NCBI RefSeq assembly: GCF_900497695.1 | Contig: NZ_UIDD01000008.1 | Location: forward strand, 310,001-374,000 | Direction of reading: 5' to 3' | DNA: 64,000 nucleotides | Origin: Pseudomonas wadenswilerensis | Lineage (GTDB): Bacteria; Pseudomonadota; Gammaproteobacteria; Pseudomonadales; Pseudomonadaceae | Shown here: positions 24,275-33,575 of the stretch, piece by piece | How positions within the stretch are numbered: the first letter of the stretch is position 1 | Layout: each line of letters opens with the position of its first letter | The notes under the pieces: generated by a model | Told to the model about the DNA's origin: nothing | What the model saw: only the letters and a program-made list of their open reading frames with translations | Databases searched by the model: none | Position numbers and translations under genes: made by a program

Positions 24275-25120
24275 TCATGCCGCAACCTTGAGCTTTTTCT
24301 CCATGGCTACCGGGGTTTCATAGCCGTTGTAGCTGTGGAGACGCTTAAGGTTGTAACGCATCAGATAAGCCTGGATGTCTAACTGTGCTTGCGCTTCGGT
24401 TTCGTAACCCTCTGCTGGTATCCACTCAGACTTCAATGCACCGAAGAAGCGCTCCATGACGGCGTTATCCCAGCACTGGCCTCGGTGACTCATGCTCTGT
24501 TCCAGACCGTACTCCTCAAGAGCAGCCCTGAATTTATGGCTGGTGTACTGACAGCCCTGATCCGAGTGGAACATCACTCCAGCCGGTCTACCTCTAGATT
24601 CGGCCGCCATTCGTAGCGCCTCGCAGGCAAGCCGGGCATCGGCGATCATTGAGAAAGCCCAGCCCACCACTCGGCGAGCATACAAGTCGATCACAGCCGC
24701 CAAGTACAGCCAACGCTTGCCTACCTGGATGTAGGTGACATCGCCGCACCACACCTGGTTGACCGTCGAGACGTTGAAGTTTCGCTTGAGCTGGTTACTC
24801 GCGATCAATGCTTCTGTGCCCGATGATCGGTAACGATGCGGCCTGCGTTGCTTGCATTGCAGACCGGCTTCCTTCATCAGCATACGTACCTTGTATCGCC
24901 CGGCTTTATGGCCAGCACGACGCAATTCCCGAACCAGCGTTCGCGACCCAGCAGAGCTACGAGAGGCCTTGAAAAGGCTGGCCATCGTTGAACGCAGATC
25001 CTCTCTGACCGGATCCTTTCGTCCCTGGCGTTTTCGCCATGCGTAGAAACTGCTGCGCCGAACTCCAAGGACGCGACAGCAGTCGAAAACACCAAATTGC
25101 TCACTCAGTTCGTTGATCAA
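24275..25120 (-). CDS. IS3-family transposase OrfB (DDE domain)
   Basis: A 281-residue frame with an HTH_21 region near the start and an rve integrase core. The DDE residues lie in WCGDVTYIQV (first Asp), FHSDQGCQYTS (second Asp) and NAVMERFFGALKSEW (Glu). The frame has no good start codon of its own (TTG at 25120) but stays open upstream, through a C-C-P-P-P-G-L-Q stretch, to an AAAAAAG heptamer at 25168-25162. It is therefore expected to be made as an OrfAB fusion by -1 ribosomal frameshifting. Confidence 0.93.
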   Translation of the reverse strand: MINELSEQFGVFDCCRVLGVRRSSFYAWRKRQGRKDPVREDLRSTMASLFKASRSSAGSRTLVRELRRAGHKAGRYKVRMLMKEAGLQCKQRRPHRYRSSGTEALIASNQLKRNFNVSTVNQVWCGDVTYIQVGKRWLYLAAVIDLYARRVVGWAFSMIADARLACEALRMAAESRGRPAGVMFHSDQGCQYTSHKFRAALEEYGLEQSMSHRGQCWDNAVMERFFGALKSEWIPAEGYETEAQAQLDIQAYLMRYNLKRLHSYNGYETPVAMEKKLKVAA

Positions 25121-25419
25121 CGAGAACGATCCTTGGAGTCCCGGAGGAGGGCAGCACTGGCCTTTTTTAGGATTTCGATATCCCGGTCCTTTTGCCGGAC
25201 TAGCGCTTCCAGCTCCTGGATTCGCTGCTGCTCTGGAGTGATGGCCTTGGCGCCGACTGGTGTTTGACCTTCTCGTTCCTGGCGCAGTTGCTCGACCCAG
25301 CGACGAAGCGCGGTCCGCCCTAGACCAAGGCTCTCGCAGACATCAGGGACTGACTCACCATCGTCCAGCACCATCTCGGCAGCTTTGATTTTGAATTCGT
25401 TCGAGTAAGATTTTCGCAC
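25117..25419 (-). CDS. IS3-family transposase OrfA (helix-turn-helix)
   Basis: A 100-residue protein starting with GTG at 25419, preceded by GGAGG at 8-bp spacing. An ATG 57 bp further upstream would start inside the terminal repeat and has no ribosome site. It holds an HTH_Tnp_1 domain (YSNEFKIKAAEMVLDDGES, then CESLGLGRTALRRWVEQLR) and a leucine-zipper-like tail. The AAAAAAG slippery heptamer near its end directs part of the ribosomes into orfB in the -1 frame. Confidence 0.92.
   Translation of the reverse strand: MRKSYSNEFKIKAAEMVLDDGESVPDVCESLGLGRTALRRWVEQLRQEREGQTPVGAKAITPEQQRIQELEALVRQKDRDIEILKKASAALLRDSKDRSR
25162..25168 (-). other. Programmed -1 frameshift heptamer in the IS3 element
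   Basis: AAAAAAG on the minus strand, in the orfA frame as A-AAA-AAG. OrfB is open in the -1 frame from this point, and no other route gives orfB a strong start. Confidence 0.8.
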
Positions 25420-25461
25420 TGATTTTGCCTCCAATTGGGCGCCATAATAGCGCCCGACGAA

Positions 25462-25488
25462 GGTGTCCAAAATCATTAGGCCAGTTCA
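25462..25488 (-). repeat. IS3 right terminal inverted repeat
   Basis: 27 bp reading TGAACTGG inward on the minus strand. AGC follows on its outer side, matching the three bases outside the left repeat. Confidence 0.85.
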
Positions 25489-25622
25489 AGCCAGCTCCCA
25501 CAGTGGATTTGTGCATGTAGGCGACCTGTGGGAGCTGGACTTGCCAGCGATCGAGCGCGCAGCGGTCGCAATCCTAGCCTCATCGCGGGTCAAGTCGAGT
25601 CGTCGCACCGCCGCTCCCACAG
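25489..25622. repeat. REP elements next to the IS3 insertion
   Basis: Several REP-like segments: CCAGCTCCCACAG directly after the insertion, an inverted partner CTGTGGGAGCTGG at about 25526, and further degenerate copies up to CGCTCCCACAGG at about 25611. The remainder of the first copy lies left of the IS (GATCGCGGGTCAAGC, 24224-24238). Confidence 0.75.
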
Positions 25623-25629
25623 GAGAGCG

Positions 25630-27756
25630 CTACACCCGGAACATCTGCATCAACCCCTGCTGATGATTGGCCAGCCGGTTCAACGCCTGGCTGATCTGCG
25701 CCGACTCCTCCGCTTGCCCCGACAGCGACTCGGTCACGTCGCGAATCCCCGCTACGTTGCGGTTCACTTCTTCCGCCACGGCGCTTTGCTCCTCGGCCGC
25801 CGAGGCGATCTGCAGGTTCATGTCGGTGATCACCGTCACCGCTTCGCCAATACGCTGCAAGGCCGGTAGCGCCTGTTCGGCCTGGGCCACGCTGTCCTGG
25901 GCCTGGCGGTGGCTGCTGTGCATGGCCTCGACCACTTCGCGGGTGCCTTGTTGCAGGCCTTCGATCACCACGCGAATTTCGTCTACCGAGTCCTGGGTGC
26001 GTTTGGCCAGGTTGCGCACTTCATCGGCCACCACGGCAAAGCCGCGCCCGGCTTCACCGGCACGCGCTGCTTCAATGGCGGCGTTGAGGGCCAGCAGGTT
26101 GGTCTGCTCGGCGATGGCGCGGATCACTTCCAGCACCGAGCCGATCTGCTCGCTGCGGCTGGCCAGGTGCTGGACTTCTTCCATGCCGGCGGTCATTTCA
26201 TTGGCCAGGCGTTCGATGGCCTGGGTGGTGTTGCGGATCATGCTCAAGCCTTCGCGGCTGGCAAGGTCCGCGCCACGCGCCGCTTCCGCCGCTTGTGCGG
26301 CGTTGCGGGCGACGTCCTGGGCGGTGGCGCTCATTTCCTGGGAGGCGGTGGCCACCTGGTCGACTTCGCGGTATTGCTGCTGCATGCCGGCGCTGGTCTG
26401 GCTGGCAATCGCCGCCGATTGGTCGGCGGTGCTGCGCGCGTCGTGCACCGAGGCTTTGACGTCGGCAATCACCGGTTGCAGCTTGTCGAGGAAGCGGTTG
26501 AACCAGTTGGTCAGCTCGCCGAGTTCGTCCTTGTTGGCGTAGTCCAGGCGCCGGGTCAGGTCGCCTTCGCCGCTGGCGATGTCCTTGAGCATCGCCGCCA
26601 CACCCAAGATCGGTCGAGTGACGCCACGGGCGGTCAGCCAGATCACCACCAGGCCCAGCACCGCGGCAGCCAGGGCCATCAGCAGGCTGCTGAGGTTGGC
26701 GCTGCTGTTGTGCGCGTCCAGGCGCGCGTTGAGTTCAATGGCCGGAGCCTGCAGCACTTGTTCCGGCACTTCCAGCAACACGCTCCACGGCTGCGCGCCG
26801 GGCACCGGGGCGAACGACTGGCTGACCTGCAGCAAGCCGTTATCGCTGAACTCCGCTGCTTTGCCGGCACGCATCTGCGCGGCCAGGGCGCTGGCGTGCT
26901 GGCCGAACACCTCTTCGAATTTCTTGCTCAGTTGCGTGGCATCGCGGCTATGCCCGGCCAGCAAGCCGGCGAGGCTGACGATGCTGACCTGGCCGTTGCC
27001 GTCGAACAGCTCCTTGCGCCCGTCCAGGCTCAGTTGCTGCAGGTTGTCGAGGCTGATGTCCAGGCCCATCACGCCGACGATCTTGCCGTCCTGTTTGAGC
27101 GGGAAGGCGACGCTGGTCATCAGCGGCGTGCGGTCGCCGACGCTGTCGAAGTACGGATCGACTACGCAGGCCTCGCCGGTTTCCAGCGGGCAGGTGAGCC
27201 AGCGGTTGTAGGCTGAGCCGTTGGCCGACAGGCTGGTGTCGGCGAGCATCGATTCGGGCATGGCTTCGGATTCCAGCTCGCCGGGCTTGGGCTGCGACCA
27301 GTACAGCGAGAAACGCCCGCTTTCGTTGCTGCCCACGGCGGCCTGGTCGACGAAGGCGGCGTCCTTGCTGTCCAGGGCGTTGGGCAGGAACACCAGGTAC
27401 AGGCCGAGCAGGTCGGGGTTTTTGCCCAGGGCTTTGCGCGCCTGTTCGGTCAGGTCCTGGCGCAGGTTGTCGTTGCCTTGGGCCTTCAAGAACATCACCA
27501 ACTGCGCGACGCCATCGCCATACAAATACGCGTCACGAAAGTAGCGCTGGATGTTCGTCGCTTGCAGCTGGGCCGAGGTGTGCAGGCGCAGCCGTGCGTT
27601 GTGGTCGAGCATCTGCGTGTTCGCGCTGTTGACCAGGGCGGCGCTGCGGCTCGACTGCATCAGCGTGGCCGCCATCAGCACCACCACGATGGCCAGCAGG
27701 CACAGGCCGGCGAGCAAGGTGATCTTCCATTGAATGAGCAGGCGGCGCAGCAGCAT
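25630..27756 (-). CDS. Methyl-accepting chemotaxis protein with periplasmic dCache sensor
   Basis: A 708-residue chemoreceptor. It has a first transmembrane helix at about residues 11-32, a large periplasmic double-Cache domain containing [19 protein letters not shown] and [16 protein letters not shown], a second helix near 355-378, HAMP, and the conserved signalling tip (EAARAGEAG, about residue 560). The ATG at 27756 follows AAGGAC. It sits 220 bp downstream of a MocR gene in the same direction, beyond which a GABA-type permease diverges, so an amino acid or amine is a reasonable guess for the ligand. The amino-acid-specific dCache motif could not be confirmed by eye. Confidence 0.9.
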   Translation of the reverse strand: MLLRRLLIQWKITLLAGLCLLAIVVVLMAATLMQSSRSAALVNSANTQMLDHNARLRLHTSAQLQATNIQRYFRDAYLYGDGVAQLVMFLKAQGNDNLRQDLTEQARKALGKNPDLLGLYLVFLPNALDSKDAAFVDQAAVGSNESGRFSLYWSQPKPGELESEAMPESMLADTSLSANGSAYNRWLTCPLETGEACVVDPYFDSVGDRTPLMTSVAFPLKQDGKIVGVMGLDISLDNLQQLSLDGRKELFDGNGQVSIVSLAGLLAGHSRDATQLSKKFEEVFGQHASALAAQMRAGKAAEFSDNGLLQVSQSFAPVPGAQPWSVLLEVPEQVLQAPAIELNARLDAHNSSANLSSLLMALAAAVLGLVVIWLTARGVTRPILGVAAMLKDIASGEGDLTRRLDYANKDELGELTNWFNRFLDKLQPVIADVKASVHDARSTADQSAAIASQTSAGMQQQYREVDQVATASQEMSATAQDVARNAAQAAEAARGADLASREGLSMIRNTTQAIERLANEMTAGMEEVQHLASRSEQIGSVLEVIRAIAEQTNLLALNAAIEAARAGEAGRGFAVVADEVRNLAKRTQDSVDEIRVVIEGLQQGTREVVEAMHSSHRQAQDSVAQAEQALPALQRIGEAVTVITDMNLQIASAAEEQSAVAEEVNRNVAGIRDVTESLSGQAEESAQISQALNRLANHQQGLMQMFRV

Positions 27757-27780
27757 GGGGATGTCCTTGTTTTGTTTGTG

Positions 27781-27810
27781 AAAATAAGAAGAGTGACAGA
27801 GGCGTGTCAA
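27781..27810 (-). promoter_or_regulatory. Sigma-70-type promoter of the chemoreceptor gene
   Basis: TTGACA (27810-27805) and TTATTT (27787-27782) with 17-bp spacing on the minus strand, ending 25 bp before the start codon at 27756. No flagellar sigma-28 promoter with correct spacing was found. Confidence 0.5.
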
Positions 27811-27976
27811 TTAAATTTTCACGAAGTGTTTCAGGCTTATGTCGAGCTTTTACGGGGTTTCTGATCTAGGTGGCTCTGTTTTGCCGGTTTCAGCGAAATT
27901 AGCCTGTTTATAAAAACAGACGGCCTTAAGGCAATTTTTGTAGATCGCCGATTTATATCGACAATATCCGCTGCAC

Positions 27977-29395
27977 CTATTGCCGCCGCCCATGCTTGAC
28001 CAGCAACTTCTCCAGCTTCTCCCACAACGCAGGCTCGGTGCTGAACGCCACGTTGAAACGCATCCACCCGGTCGCCTGTGAATCGACCATGAACAACTGC
28101 CCGGGGCCGAGCATGATGCCTTGCGCCAGGGCGTCATCGACCAGCGCCGCGCTGTCGGCGATGGCCGGGTGGCGGGTCCACAGGTACATGCCTTCGTCGC
28201 CTTCGATAAAGCGCTCGAAACCCAGCCGCGTGAGCTGTTCGCTGACCTGCTGCTGAGCCTCGGCCAGGCGCTGGCGCAGGCGCTTGAGGTGCTTGCGCCA
28301 GCGGCCGTCGGTGATGGCGGCGTACACCACCCGTTCCATCACCTGCGAGGTGGTCAGGCCCGAGCGCATTTTCAGTTGCAGCAGTTGCTGCATCAGTTCG
28401 GGATTGGCCAGCATGAAGCCGACCCGCACGTTCGGCGAGATGCTTTTCGAGTAGCTGCCGACGTACACCACCTGCTGCAAATGATCGAGGCTGGTCAGGC
28501 ACGGCAGCGGTTCGCTGATCATGTCGGCGTAGAGGTTGTTCTCCACCAGGCGAAAACCGTGGCGCGCCGCCAGTTGCAGCAGGCGGTGCAATTGCGCCAG
28601 CGGCGTGCGCGAGGCGGTCGGGCTGTGCAGGTGCGGCTGGGTGAAGAACACCGTCGGGCGATGGTGTTCGAGCAGCCGTTCGAGGTGGTCGAGGTCGTAG
28701 CCATTCGGGGTGCGCGGTACGCCCAAAAGGGTCGCGCCCTGAAAGCGCAGGATGCTCATCAGGTTGGGGTAGCCGGGGTCGTCCACCAGCACCACGTCAC
28801 CGGGGCGCACCAGGGTACGCACGGCCAGGTCCAGGGCCTGGCTGGCGCCGTGGGTGAGCATCAGCTGGTTGGGGTTGGCGACGATGCGCAGGTCCTGTTG
28901 CAGGTTCTGCGCGGTGAGGGTGCGCAGCTCCAGCAGGCCCATGGGGTCGCCGTAGCCGCTCAGTTCCAGCACGCTGCTGGCGACCTGGCGCATGCCCCGG
29001 CGCAGGCCGTCCTCGAACATCCAGTCGTTGGGCAGCCAGCCGCAACCGGGCTTGAACTCGAGCTGGCGGCTTTCGAAGATCTGCTGCAGGTACCACTCGG
29101 AGTTGAATTCCGGCTTGCCTGGCGCAGGTTCGCTGGCCTGGCTTTCGATCAGCTCGACCGCCGAGCGGTTGACGAAGAACCCCGCATTGCCACGGCTGAC
29201 CAGCAAACCCTGGGCGACCAGGCGGTCGTAGGCCTCGACCACGGTGAAGGTGCTGACCGAGTAGGTGGCGGCGAAGGCGCGGATCGAGGGGACCTTGGCA
29301 CCGGGTTTGAGGGTCTGGTTCTCGATCAACTCACGCAGCCCGTTGATGATCTGGTTGACCAGCGGGGGCGATGCGTCGGGTCGTAATTCAAGCAT
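27977..29395 (-). CDS. MocR/GabR-type PLP-dependent transcription regulator
   Basis: A 472-residue fusion of a GntR winged helix (about residues 1-75: PLVNQIINGLRELIENQTL and VPSIRAFAATYSVSTFTVVEAY) with an aminotransferase-like domain (about 110-465). The PLP lysine is Lys317 in YSKSISPNVR, followed by the usual Arg. MocR proteins sense amino-acid or vitamin-B6-type ligands through PLP chemistry. The gene diverges from an amino-acid permease across 445 bp, the usual regulator/target layout (compare gabR). An ACTGCA/TGCAGT dyad lies upstream of its start. Confidence 0.9.
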   Translation of the reverse strand: MLELRPDASPPLVNQIINGLRELIENQTLKPGAKVPSIRAFAATYSVSTFTVVEAYDRLVAQGLLVSRGNAGFFVNRSAVELIESQASEPAPGKPEFNSEWYLQQIFESRQLEFKPGCGWLPNDWMFEDGLRRGMRQVASSVLELSGYGDPMGLLELRTLTAQNLQQDLRIVANPNQLMLTHGASQALDLAVRTLVRPGDVVLVDDPGYPNLMSILRFQGATLLGVPRTPNGYDLDHLERLLEHHRPTVFFTQPHLHSPTASRTPLAQLHRLLQLAARHGFRLVENNLYADMISEPLPCLTSLDHLQQVVYVGSYSKSISPNVRVGFMLANPELMQQLLQLKMRSGLTTSQVMERVVYAAITDGRWRKHLKRLRQRLAEAQQQVSEQLTRLGFERFIEGDEGMYLWTRHPAIADSAALVDDALAQGIMLGPGQLFMVDSQATGWMRFNVAFSTEPALWEKLEKLLVKHGRRQ

Positions 29396-29450
29396 GGGGA
29401 AGCTGTGCCTTCAGGTGTGCGTAACGCCGGGCGCCTGCAGGAAATCGCGG

Positions 29451-29481
29451 TGTACTGCATCGGCGGCCTGTACAGTGCAGT
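29451..29481. promoter_or_regulatory. Putative MocR operator
   Basis: TGTACTGCA (29451-29459) and TGTACAGTGCAGT (29469-29481) give both a direct repeat of TGTAC and an inverted repeat ACTGCA/TGCAGT. The pair lies 56-86 bp before the mocR start, where an autoregulatory site is expected. Inferred only from symmetry and position. The rest of the 29396-29840 gap shows no open frame with coding character. Confidence 0.4.
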
Positions 29482-29776
29482 GGATTTTTCATCGCGCTGT
29501 GCATGGCTCTATTTGTCGGACATTTTTACATTAGGGGTCTGTTATCGCTAGCTAAAGCACGTTGAAGCAGTATGAATAATCACAATGACACTGATGCTTT
29601 TACCCTTGGGCGCCGCCCAACCGCTCCTTGCGCACAGATGGCACTGACCCGCCATCGCGCCATTGCACCGTTCAATCCGACCAGAGGCACTCCGCTGGCC
29701 CCGTGAGCAGCGTCGCCGACCCATGACCTGGGCCGGGCGATTTCGGCTGCCCGCACGTTTACCGATTCGAATGGGT

Positions 29777-29800
29777 GAGACCGCTGTAGCAGGCGGTCTC
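29777..29800 (+). promoter_or_regulatory. Leader hairpin before the permease gene
   Basis: Perfect 8-bp stem GAGACCGC / GCGGTCTC with an 8-nt loop, ending 40 bp before the permease start. It probably lies in the 5' untranslated region and could affect translation or RNA stability. Only a short run of T follows, so it is a weak terminator candidate. Confidence 0.4.
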
Positions 29801-29840
29801 TCGAGTTTCCTTGCATAAAAAGAACACGAGGTAGCTACTG

Positions 29841-31259
29841 ATGGACGCAACATCCACATCCACTTCCACAGCGAAGGTGGAGCACGAGAGCAAGCTCAGC
29901 GCTTCGCTCAAGTCTCGTCACCTGACCATGATGTCGATCGCCGGGGTTATCGGCGGCGCATTGTTCGTCGGCTCCGGCAGTGTGATTCACAGCGCCGGCC
30001 CCGCGGCCATTCTGGCCTACCTGGCCGGCGGCATCCTGGTGGTGCTGATCATGCGCATGCTCGGTGAAATGGCGACTTCGTCGCCCGATACCGGCTCGTT
30101 CTCCACCTATGCCGAGCGCGCCATTGGCCGCTGGGCGGGTTTCACCATCGGCTGGTTGTACTGGTGGTTCTGGGTCATCCTGATGGCCTGGGAAGCCTAT
30201 GTCGCCGGCAAGATCCTGCACGGCTGGTTCCCCTCGATCAGCGTCAACGTCTTCGTCCTGGCCACCACCCTGGTGCTGATCAGCGTCAACTTCTTCAACG
30301 TCAAGCACTACGGCGAGTTCGAGTTCTGGTTCGCCTTGATAAAGGTGGTGGCGATCATCTGTTTCCTGGTGGTCTGCGGGTTGGCGGTGGTCAACCTGTG
30401 GCCCACCGGTGAAGTCCACGGCCTGAGCAACCTCACCGCGCAAGGCTTCATGCCCAACGGCATGGAGGCGGTGGTGGTGGCCATGCTCGGGGTGATGTTC
30501 GCCTTCCTCGGTGCGGAAATCGTCACCATCGCTGCCGCCGAGTCGAAGAACCCCTCGGAGCAGATCGTCAAGGCGACCAACTCGGTGGTCTGGCGGGTGT
30601 GCCTGTTCTATGTCGGTTCGATCTTCCTGATCGTTGCCCTGGTGCCGTGGAACGACCCGCTGATGGGCACCTCGGGCTATGGCTCGTACCGTCGGACCCT
30701 GGAGCTGCTGGGCATTCCCGGTGCCGAGTTGGTGATGAACTTCGTGGTGCTGACCTCGGTGAGCAGCTGCCTGATCTCGGCGCACTACACCGCCTCGCGC
30801 ATGCTGTTCTCGCTGTCGACCCGTGGTGATGCGCCGTCGTTCTTCAAGATCACCCGTGCCGGTACCGGCGTGCCGGTGTTCTCGATCATCGGCTCGTGCT
30901 CGGTGGCGGTGTTTGTGGCCCTGATCAACTTCAGCGAAACCCTGCGCCCGAAAGACGTGCTCGATGTGCTGATGAACACCACCGGCATGATCGCCTTGCT
31001 GGTGTACCTGGTGATTGCTTTCTCGCAACTGAAGATGCGCCGCAAGCTCGAAGCCGAAGGCAAGCCGATCCGCCTGAAAATGTGGCTGTTCCCGTGGCTG
31101 ACCTACCTGGTGATCGTGTTCATCATCGGCTGCCTGGTGACCATGGCGTTTGTGCCGGACTACCAGGTGCTGGTGTTCTCCACCGGTGCGGCGGCGATTG
31201 TCGTGGCCTTGATGGGCGCGGTGTTGCACGTGCGGGCGGCGAAAAAAGCGTTGTCCTGA
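29841..31259 (+). CDS. Amino-acid/GABA permease, APC superfamily
   Basis: A 472-residue integral membrane transporter with 12 predicted helices. It carries the amino-acid-transporter signature near helices 1-3 (SIAGVIGGALFVGSGSVI and MRMLGEMATSSPDTGSFSTY) and closely resembles GabP-type proton symporters for 4-aminobutyrate and related amino acids. It is expressed divergently from a MocR regulator. The 5' leader contains a perfect 8-bp hairpin. The exact substrate is uncertain within the AAT family. A REP pair directly follows the stop. Confidence 0.88.
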   Translation: MDATSTSTSTAKVEHESKLSASLKSRHLTMMSIAGVIGGALFVGSGSVIHSAGPAAILAYLAGGILVVLIMRMLGEMATSSPDTGSFSTYAERAIGRWAGFTIGWLYWWFWVILMAWEAYVAGKILHGWFPSISVNVFVLATTLVLISVNFFNVKHYGEFEFWFALIKVVAIICFLVVCGLAVVNLWPTGEVHGLSNLTAQGFMPNGMEAVVVAMLGVMFAFLGAEIVTIAAAESKNPSEQIVKATNSVVWRVCLFYVGSIFLIVALVPWNDPLMGTSGYGSYRRTLELLGIPGAELVMNFVVLTSVSSCLISAHYTASRMLFSLSTRGDAPSFFKITRAGTGVPVFSIIGSCSVAVFVALINFSETLRPKDVLDVLMNTTGMIALLVYLVIAFSQLKMRRKLEAEGKPIRLKMWLFPWLTYLVIVFIIGCLVTMAFVPDYQVLVFSTGAAAIVVALMGAVLHVRAAKKALS

Positions 31260-31261
31260 AG

Positions 31262-31343
31262 CGCCCGATCGCGGGGCAAGCCCGCTCCCACAGGATTTGT
31301 GTTGTACACATGACCTGTGGGAGCTGGCTTGCCAGCGATGAGG
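31262..31343. repeat. Inverted REP pair after the permease gene
   Basis: GATCGCGGGGCAAGCCCGC...CCCACAGG and CCTGTGGGAGCTGG...CAGCGATGAGG face each other around a short spacer, between the convergent permease and lysR genes. Confidence 0.8.
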
Positions 31344-31346
31344 CCC

Positions 31347-32240
31347 TCAAACCACCCGCAAAATCTCCCCCACCAGCCAGCCCAGCGCCCGGTCCTGACC
31401 GCGCTGGGCCAGGTGCACCAGCTCAAGCTCAAACGCCTCCAACGCAAACGGCAAGTCATGCAGCTGCAACGGCAGCAGCGTGGCGAAGTGGCGTGCCAGT
31501 TGCGTCGGCAGCACCACGCACAAATCCGACGCCGCCACCAGGTGCGCCGCCTGCAGGTAGTTGGGCGTGGTGTAGACGATCTGCCGCGCCAACCCTTGCT
31601 CCCCGAGCCATTGATCGACCATGCCGCGCGTCTGCCCGCCATGCACCCAGAGGTGACGCAGGCGCAAAAACGTGTCGAGGTCCAGTGCGCCGCTCACCAG
31701 CGGATGCTCCTTGCGCAGGGCAATCTGCAGGGTCTCGCTGCGCCAGTGATGACGGGCAAAACGCGCCGGAATCTCATCGAAGCGCCCCAGCACCAGGTCC
31801 AGCTGGCCCCGGTCCAGGGCATCCACCGGCAGGCTCGGCGCCAGCGGGGCGATGTCCAGGCGCAGGTTCGGCGCACGGTCCTGCAGGCGGCGCAGCAGGC
31901 CTGGCATGCACAACTGCTCGACGAAGTCGGTCATGGCGATGCGAAAGGTCTGCCGGCTCAGGCGCGGGTCGAAGCTTTCGCCGACGTTGAGGGTCTGCTC
32001 GATCTGTTGCAGCGCCGAGCGGATCGGCCCTTCCAGGGCCAGGGCCTTGGGCGTCGGTTGCATGCGCCGGCCGATGCGCACCAGCAGCGGGTCGTCGAGC
32101 AATTCGCGCAGGCGCGCCAGGGCGTTGCTCACCGTCGGTTGGCTGAGGGCCAGGCGCTCGGCGGCGCGTGAGACGTTCTGCTCGCGCAGCAGCACGTCGA
32201 GGATGCGCAGCAGGTTGAGGTCGAAGGTGTTTATATTCAT
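31347..32240 (-). CDS. LysR-family regulator of the second catabolic cluster
   Basis: A 297-residue LysR protein starting MNINTFDLNLLRILDVLL, with a helix-turn-helix (VSRAAERLALSQPTVSNALARLRELL, about residues 24-50) and a C-terminal substrate-binding fold. It diverges from the 3-hydroxyacyl-CoA dehydrogenase gene across 96 bp, the classic LysR arrangement, so it probably controls the 32.3-38.2 kb operon in response to a pathway intermediate. The open frame continues upstream without a family match, so I use the ATG at 32240. Confidence 0.88.
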   Translation of the reverse strand: MNINTFDLNLLRILDVLLREQNVSRAAERLALSQPTVSNALARLRELLDDPLLVRIGRRMQPTPKALALEGPIRSALQQIEQTLNVGESFDPRLSRQTFRIAMTDFVEQLCMPGLLRRLQDRAPNLRLDIAPLAPSLPVDALDRGQLDLVLGRFDEIPARFARHHWRSETLQIALRKEHPLVSGALDLDTFLRLRHLWVHGGQTRGMVDQWLGEQGLARQIVYTTPNYLQAAHLVAASDLCVVLPTQLARHFATLLPLQLHDLPFALEAFELELVHLAQRGQDRALGWLVGEILRVV

Positions 32241-32336
32241 TTCGCAAATATCACGCATATGAAAATGAAATTTCTCAAATAGTAGGCAGCTGCTTACGGT
32301 GTCGGCAATCCTTCTTTTCGACTTAGGGGTGCCGGT

Positions 32337-33575
32337 GTGAGCAATGCATTCGATGGGCAACAGGCTGCGGTGGTAGGGGCGGGAACCATGGGCCGGGGGA
32401 TTGTCATCAGCCTGGCCAGTGCCGGCATCCCGGTGCTGTGGCTCGATGCCAGCCCGCAGATGGTCACCGCAGGCCTGAAGATGGCCGCCGACACCTGGGC
32501 CCACCAGGTGGTCAAGGGCCGCATCAGTGAGGAACAGGCCGAGCGAAACCTCGCGCGCATTCAGGCGGTGGACGACTACGCGGCGCTGGCCGATGTCGAC
32601 CTGGTGATCGAGGCGGTGTACGAAAACCTCGAGCTCAAGCAGGAAATCTTCCGTACCCTGGACCGCACCCTCAATCCCGGTGCGATCCTCGCCAGCAACA
32701 CCTCGGCGCTGGATATCGATGCGATTGCCGCTGTCACCCAGCGTCCGCAACAGGTACTGGGCCTGCATTTCTTCAGCCCGGCACACATCATGAAACTGCT
32801 GGAGATCGTCCGCGGCCAGCAGACCTCGGCCACCGTGCTCGACCAGGCCAAAGCCCTGGGCCAGCGCCTGGGCAAAATCGCCGTGGTGGCCGGCAACTGC
32901 CGCGGCTTTATCGGCAACCGCATGCTCAAAACCTACGCCGACGAGGCGCGCAAGATGCTCCTTGAAGGTGCGCTGCCACAGCAGGTCGACGGCGCCTTGC
33001 AGGCGTTCGGTTTTGCCATGGGCCCGTTTCGCATGTACGACGTGGTTGGCGTCGATCTGGAGTGGCGCGCCCGGAAACTGGCCGGGCAGGGCATGGACAG
33101 CCCGCTGGTGCAGGTCGACAACGCCCTGTGCGACCTCGGCCGCTTCGGCCAGAAGGCCGGCCTTGGTTATTACCAGTATGCCGAGGGCAGCCGCGAAGCC
33201 GAGCACGATCCTGAGGTCGATGCCCTGATCGAGCGAATCGCTACCGGCCTGGGCTATCGCCGCCGGCTGATCAGCGACCCGGAAATCGTCGAGCGCAGCC
33301 TGCTGGCGCTGGTCAACGAAGGGGCGAAGATCCTTGAGGAGAATATCGCCGCCAACAGCCACGACATCGACCTGGTCTACCTCAACGGTTACGGCTTCCC
33401 GGCCGCGGTCGGCGGACCGCTGCACTGGGCCGATGGCCAGGGTCTGGCCTCGATCCAGGAGCGTCTGCAACGTTTGCAACGCATGCTCGGCGAACATTGG
33501 TGGCCAGCCGCGCTGATTGCCCGGCTGGTGGCCGCTGGCAAAGGCTTTGCCGCTGTACAGGAGGGCCGGGTATGA
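32337..33575 (+). CDS. 3-hydroxyacyl-CoA dehydrogenase
   Basis: A 412-residue enzyme starting with GTG at 32337. VVGAGTMGRGIVISLASAG is the NAD-binding motif, followed by VIEAVYENLELKQEIF and GLHFFSPAHIMKLLEIV, which contains the catalytic His. The C-terminal helical domains follow from about residue 195. It corresponds to the dehydrogenase half of FadB without the hydratase half. The stop overlaps the next gene as ATGA. No enoyl-CoA hydratase is present in this cluster, so that step must be supplied elsewhere. Confidence 0.9.
   Translation: MSNAFDGQQAAVVGAGTMGRGIVISLASAGIPVLWLDASPQMVTAGLKMAADTWAHQVVKGRISEEQAERNLARIQAVDDYAALADVDLVIEAVYENLELKQEIFRTLDRTLNPGAILASNTSALDIDAIAAVTQRPQQVLGLHFFSPAHIMKLLEIVRGQQTSATVLDQAKALGQRLGKIAVVAGNCRGFIGNRMLKTYADEARKMLLEGALPQQVDGALQAFGFAMGPFRMYDVVGVDLEWRARKLAGQGMDSPLVQVDNALCDLGRFGQKAGLGYYQYAEGSREAEHDPEVDALIERIATGLGYRRRLISDPEIVERSLLALVNEGAKILEENIAANSHDIDLVYLNGYGFPAAVGGPLHWADGQGLASIQERLQRLQRMLGEHWWPAALIARLVAAGKGFAAVQEGRV

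Larger units (their letters stand above)
24239..25488 (-). mobile_element. IS3-family insertion sequence, intact, inserted in a REP sequence
   Basis: A 1250-bp element bounded by imperfect inverted repeats (22 of 27 bp identical, starting TGAACTGG and sharing GATTTTGGACACC). It carries two overlapping frames, orfA and orfB, with a -1 frameshift signal, the standard IS3 layout. AGC is present on both sides, consistent with a 3-bp target duplication. Joining the flanks (GCGGGTCAAGC + CAGCTCCCACAG) restores a REP-like sequence, so the target was a REP. The element looks potentially active: both frames, the slippery site and the ends are intact. Confidence 0.93.

Noticed and set aside
27840..27900. 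Sigma-28-like flagellar promoter before the chemoreceptor gene (TAAA...GCCTGAAA)
   Set aside because: The spacing is too short for a FliA promoter, and a good sigma-70 promoter with 17-bp spacing lies nearer the start codon.
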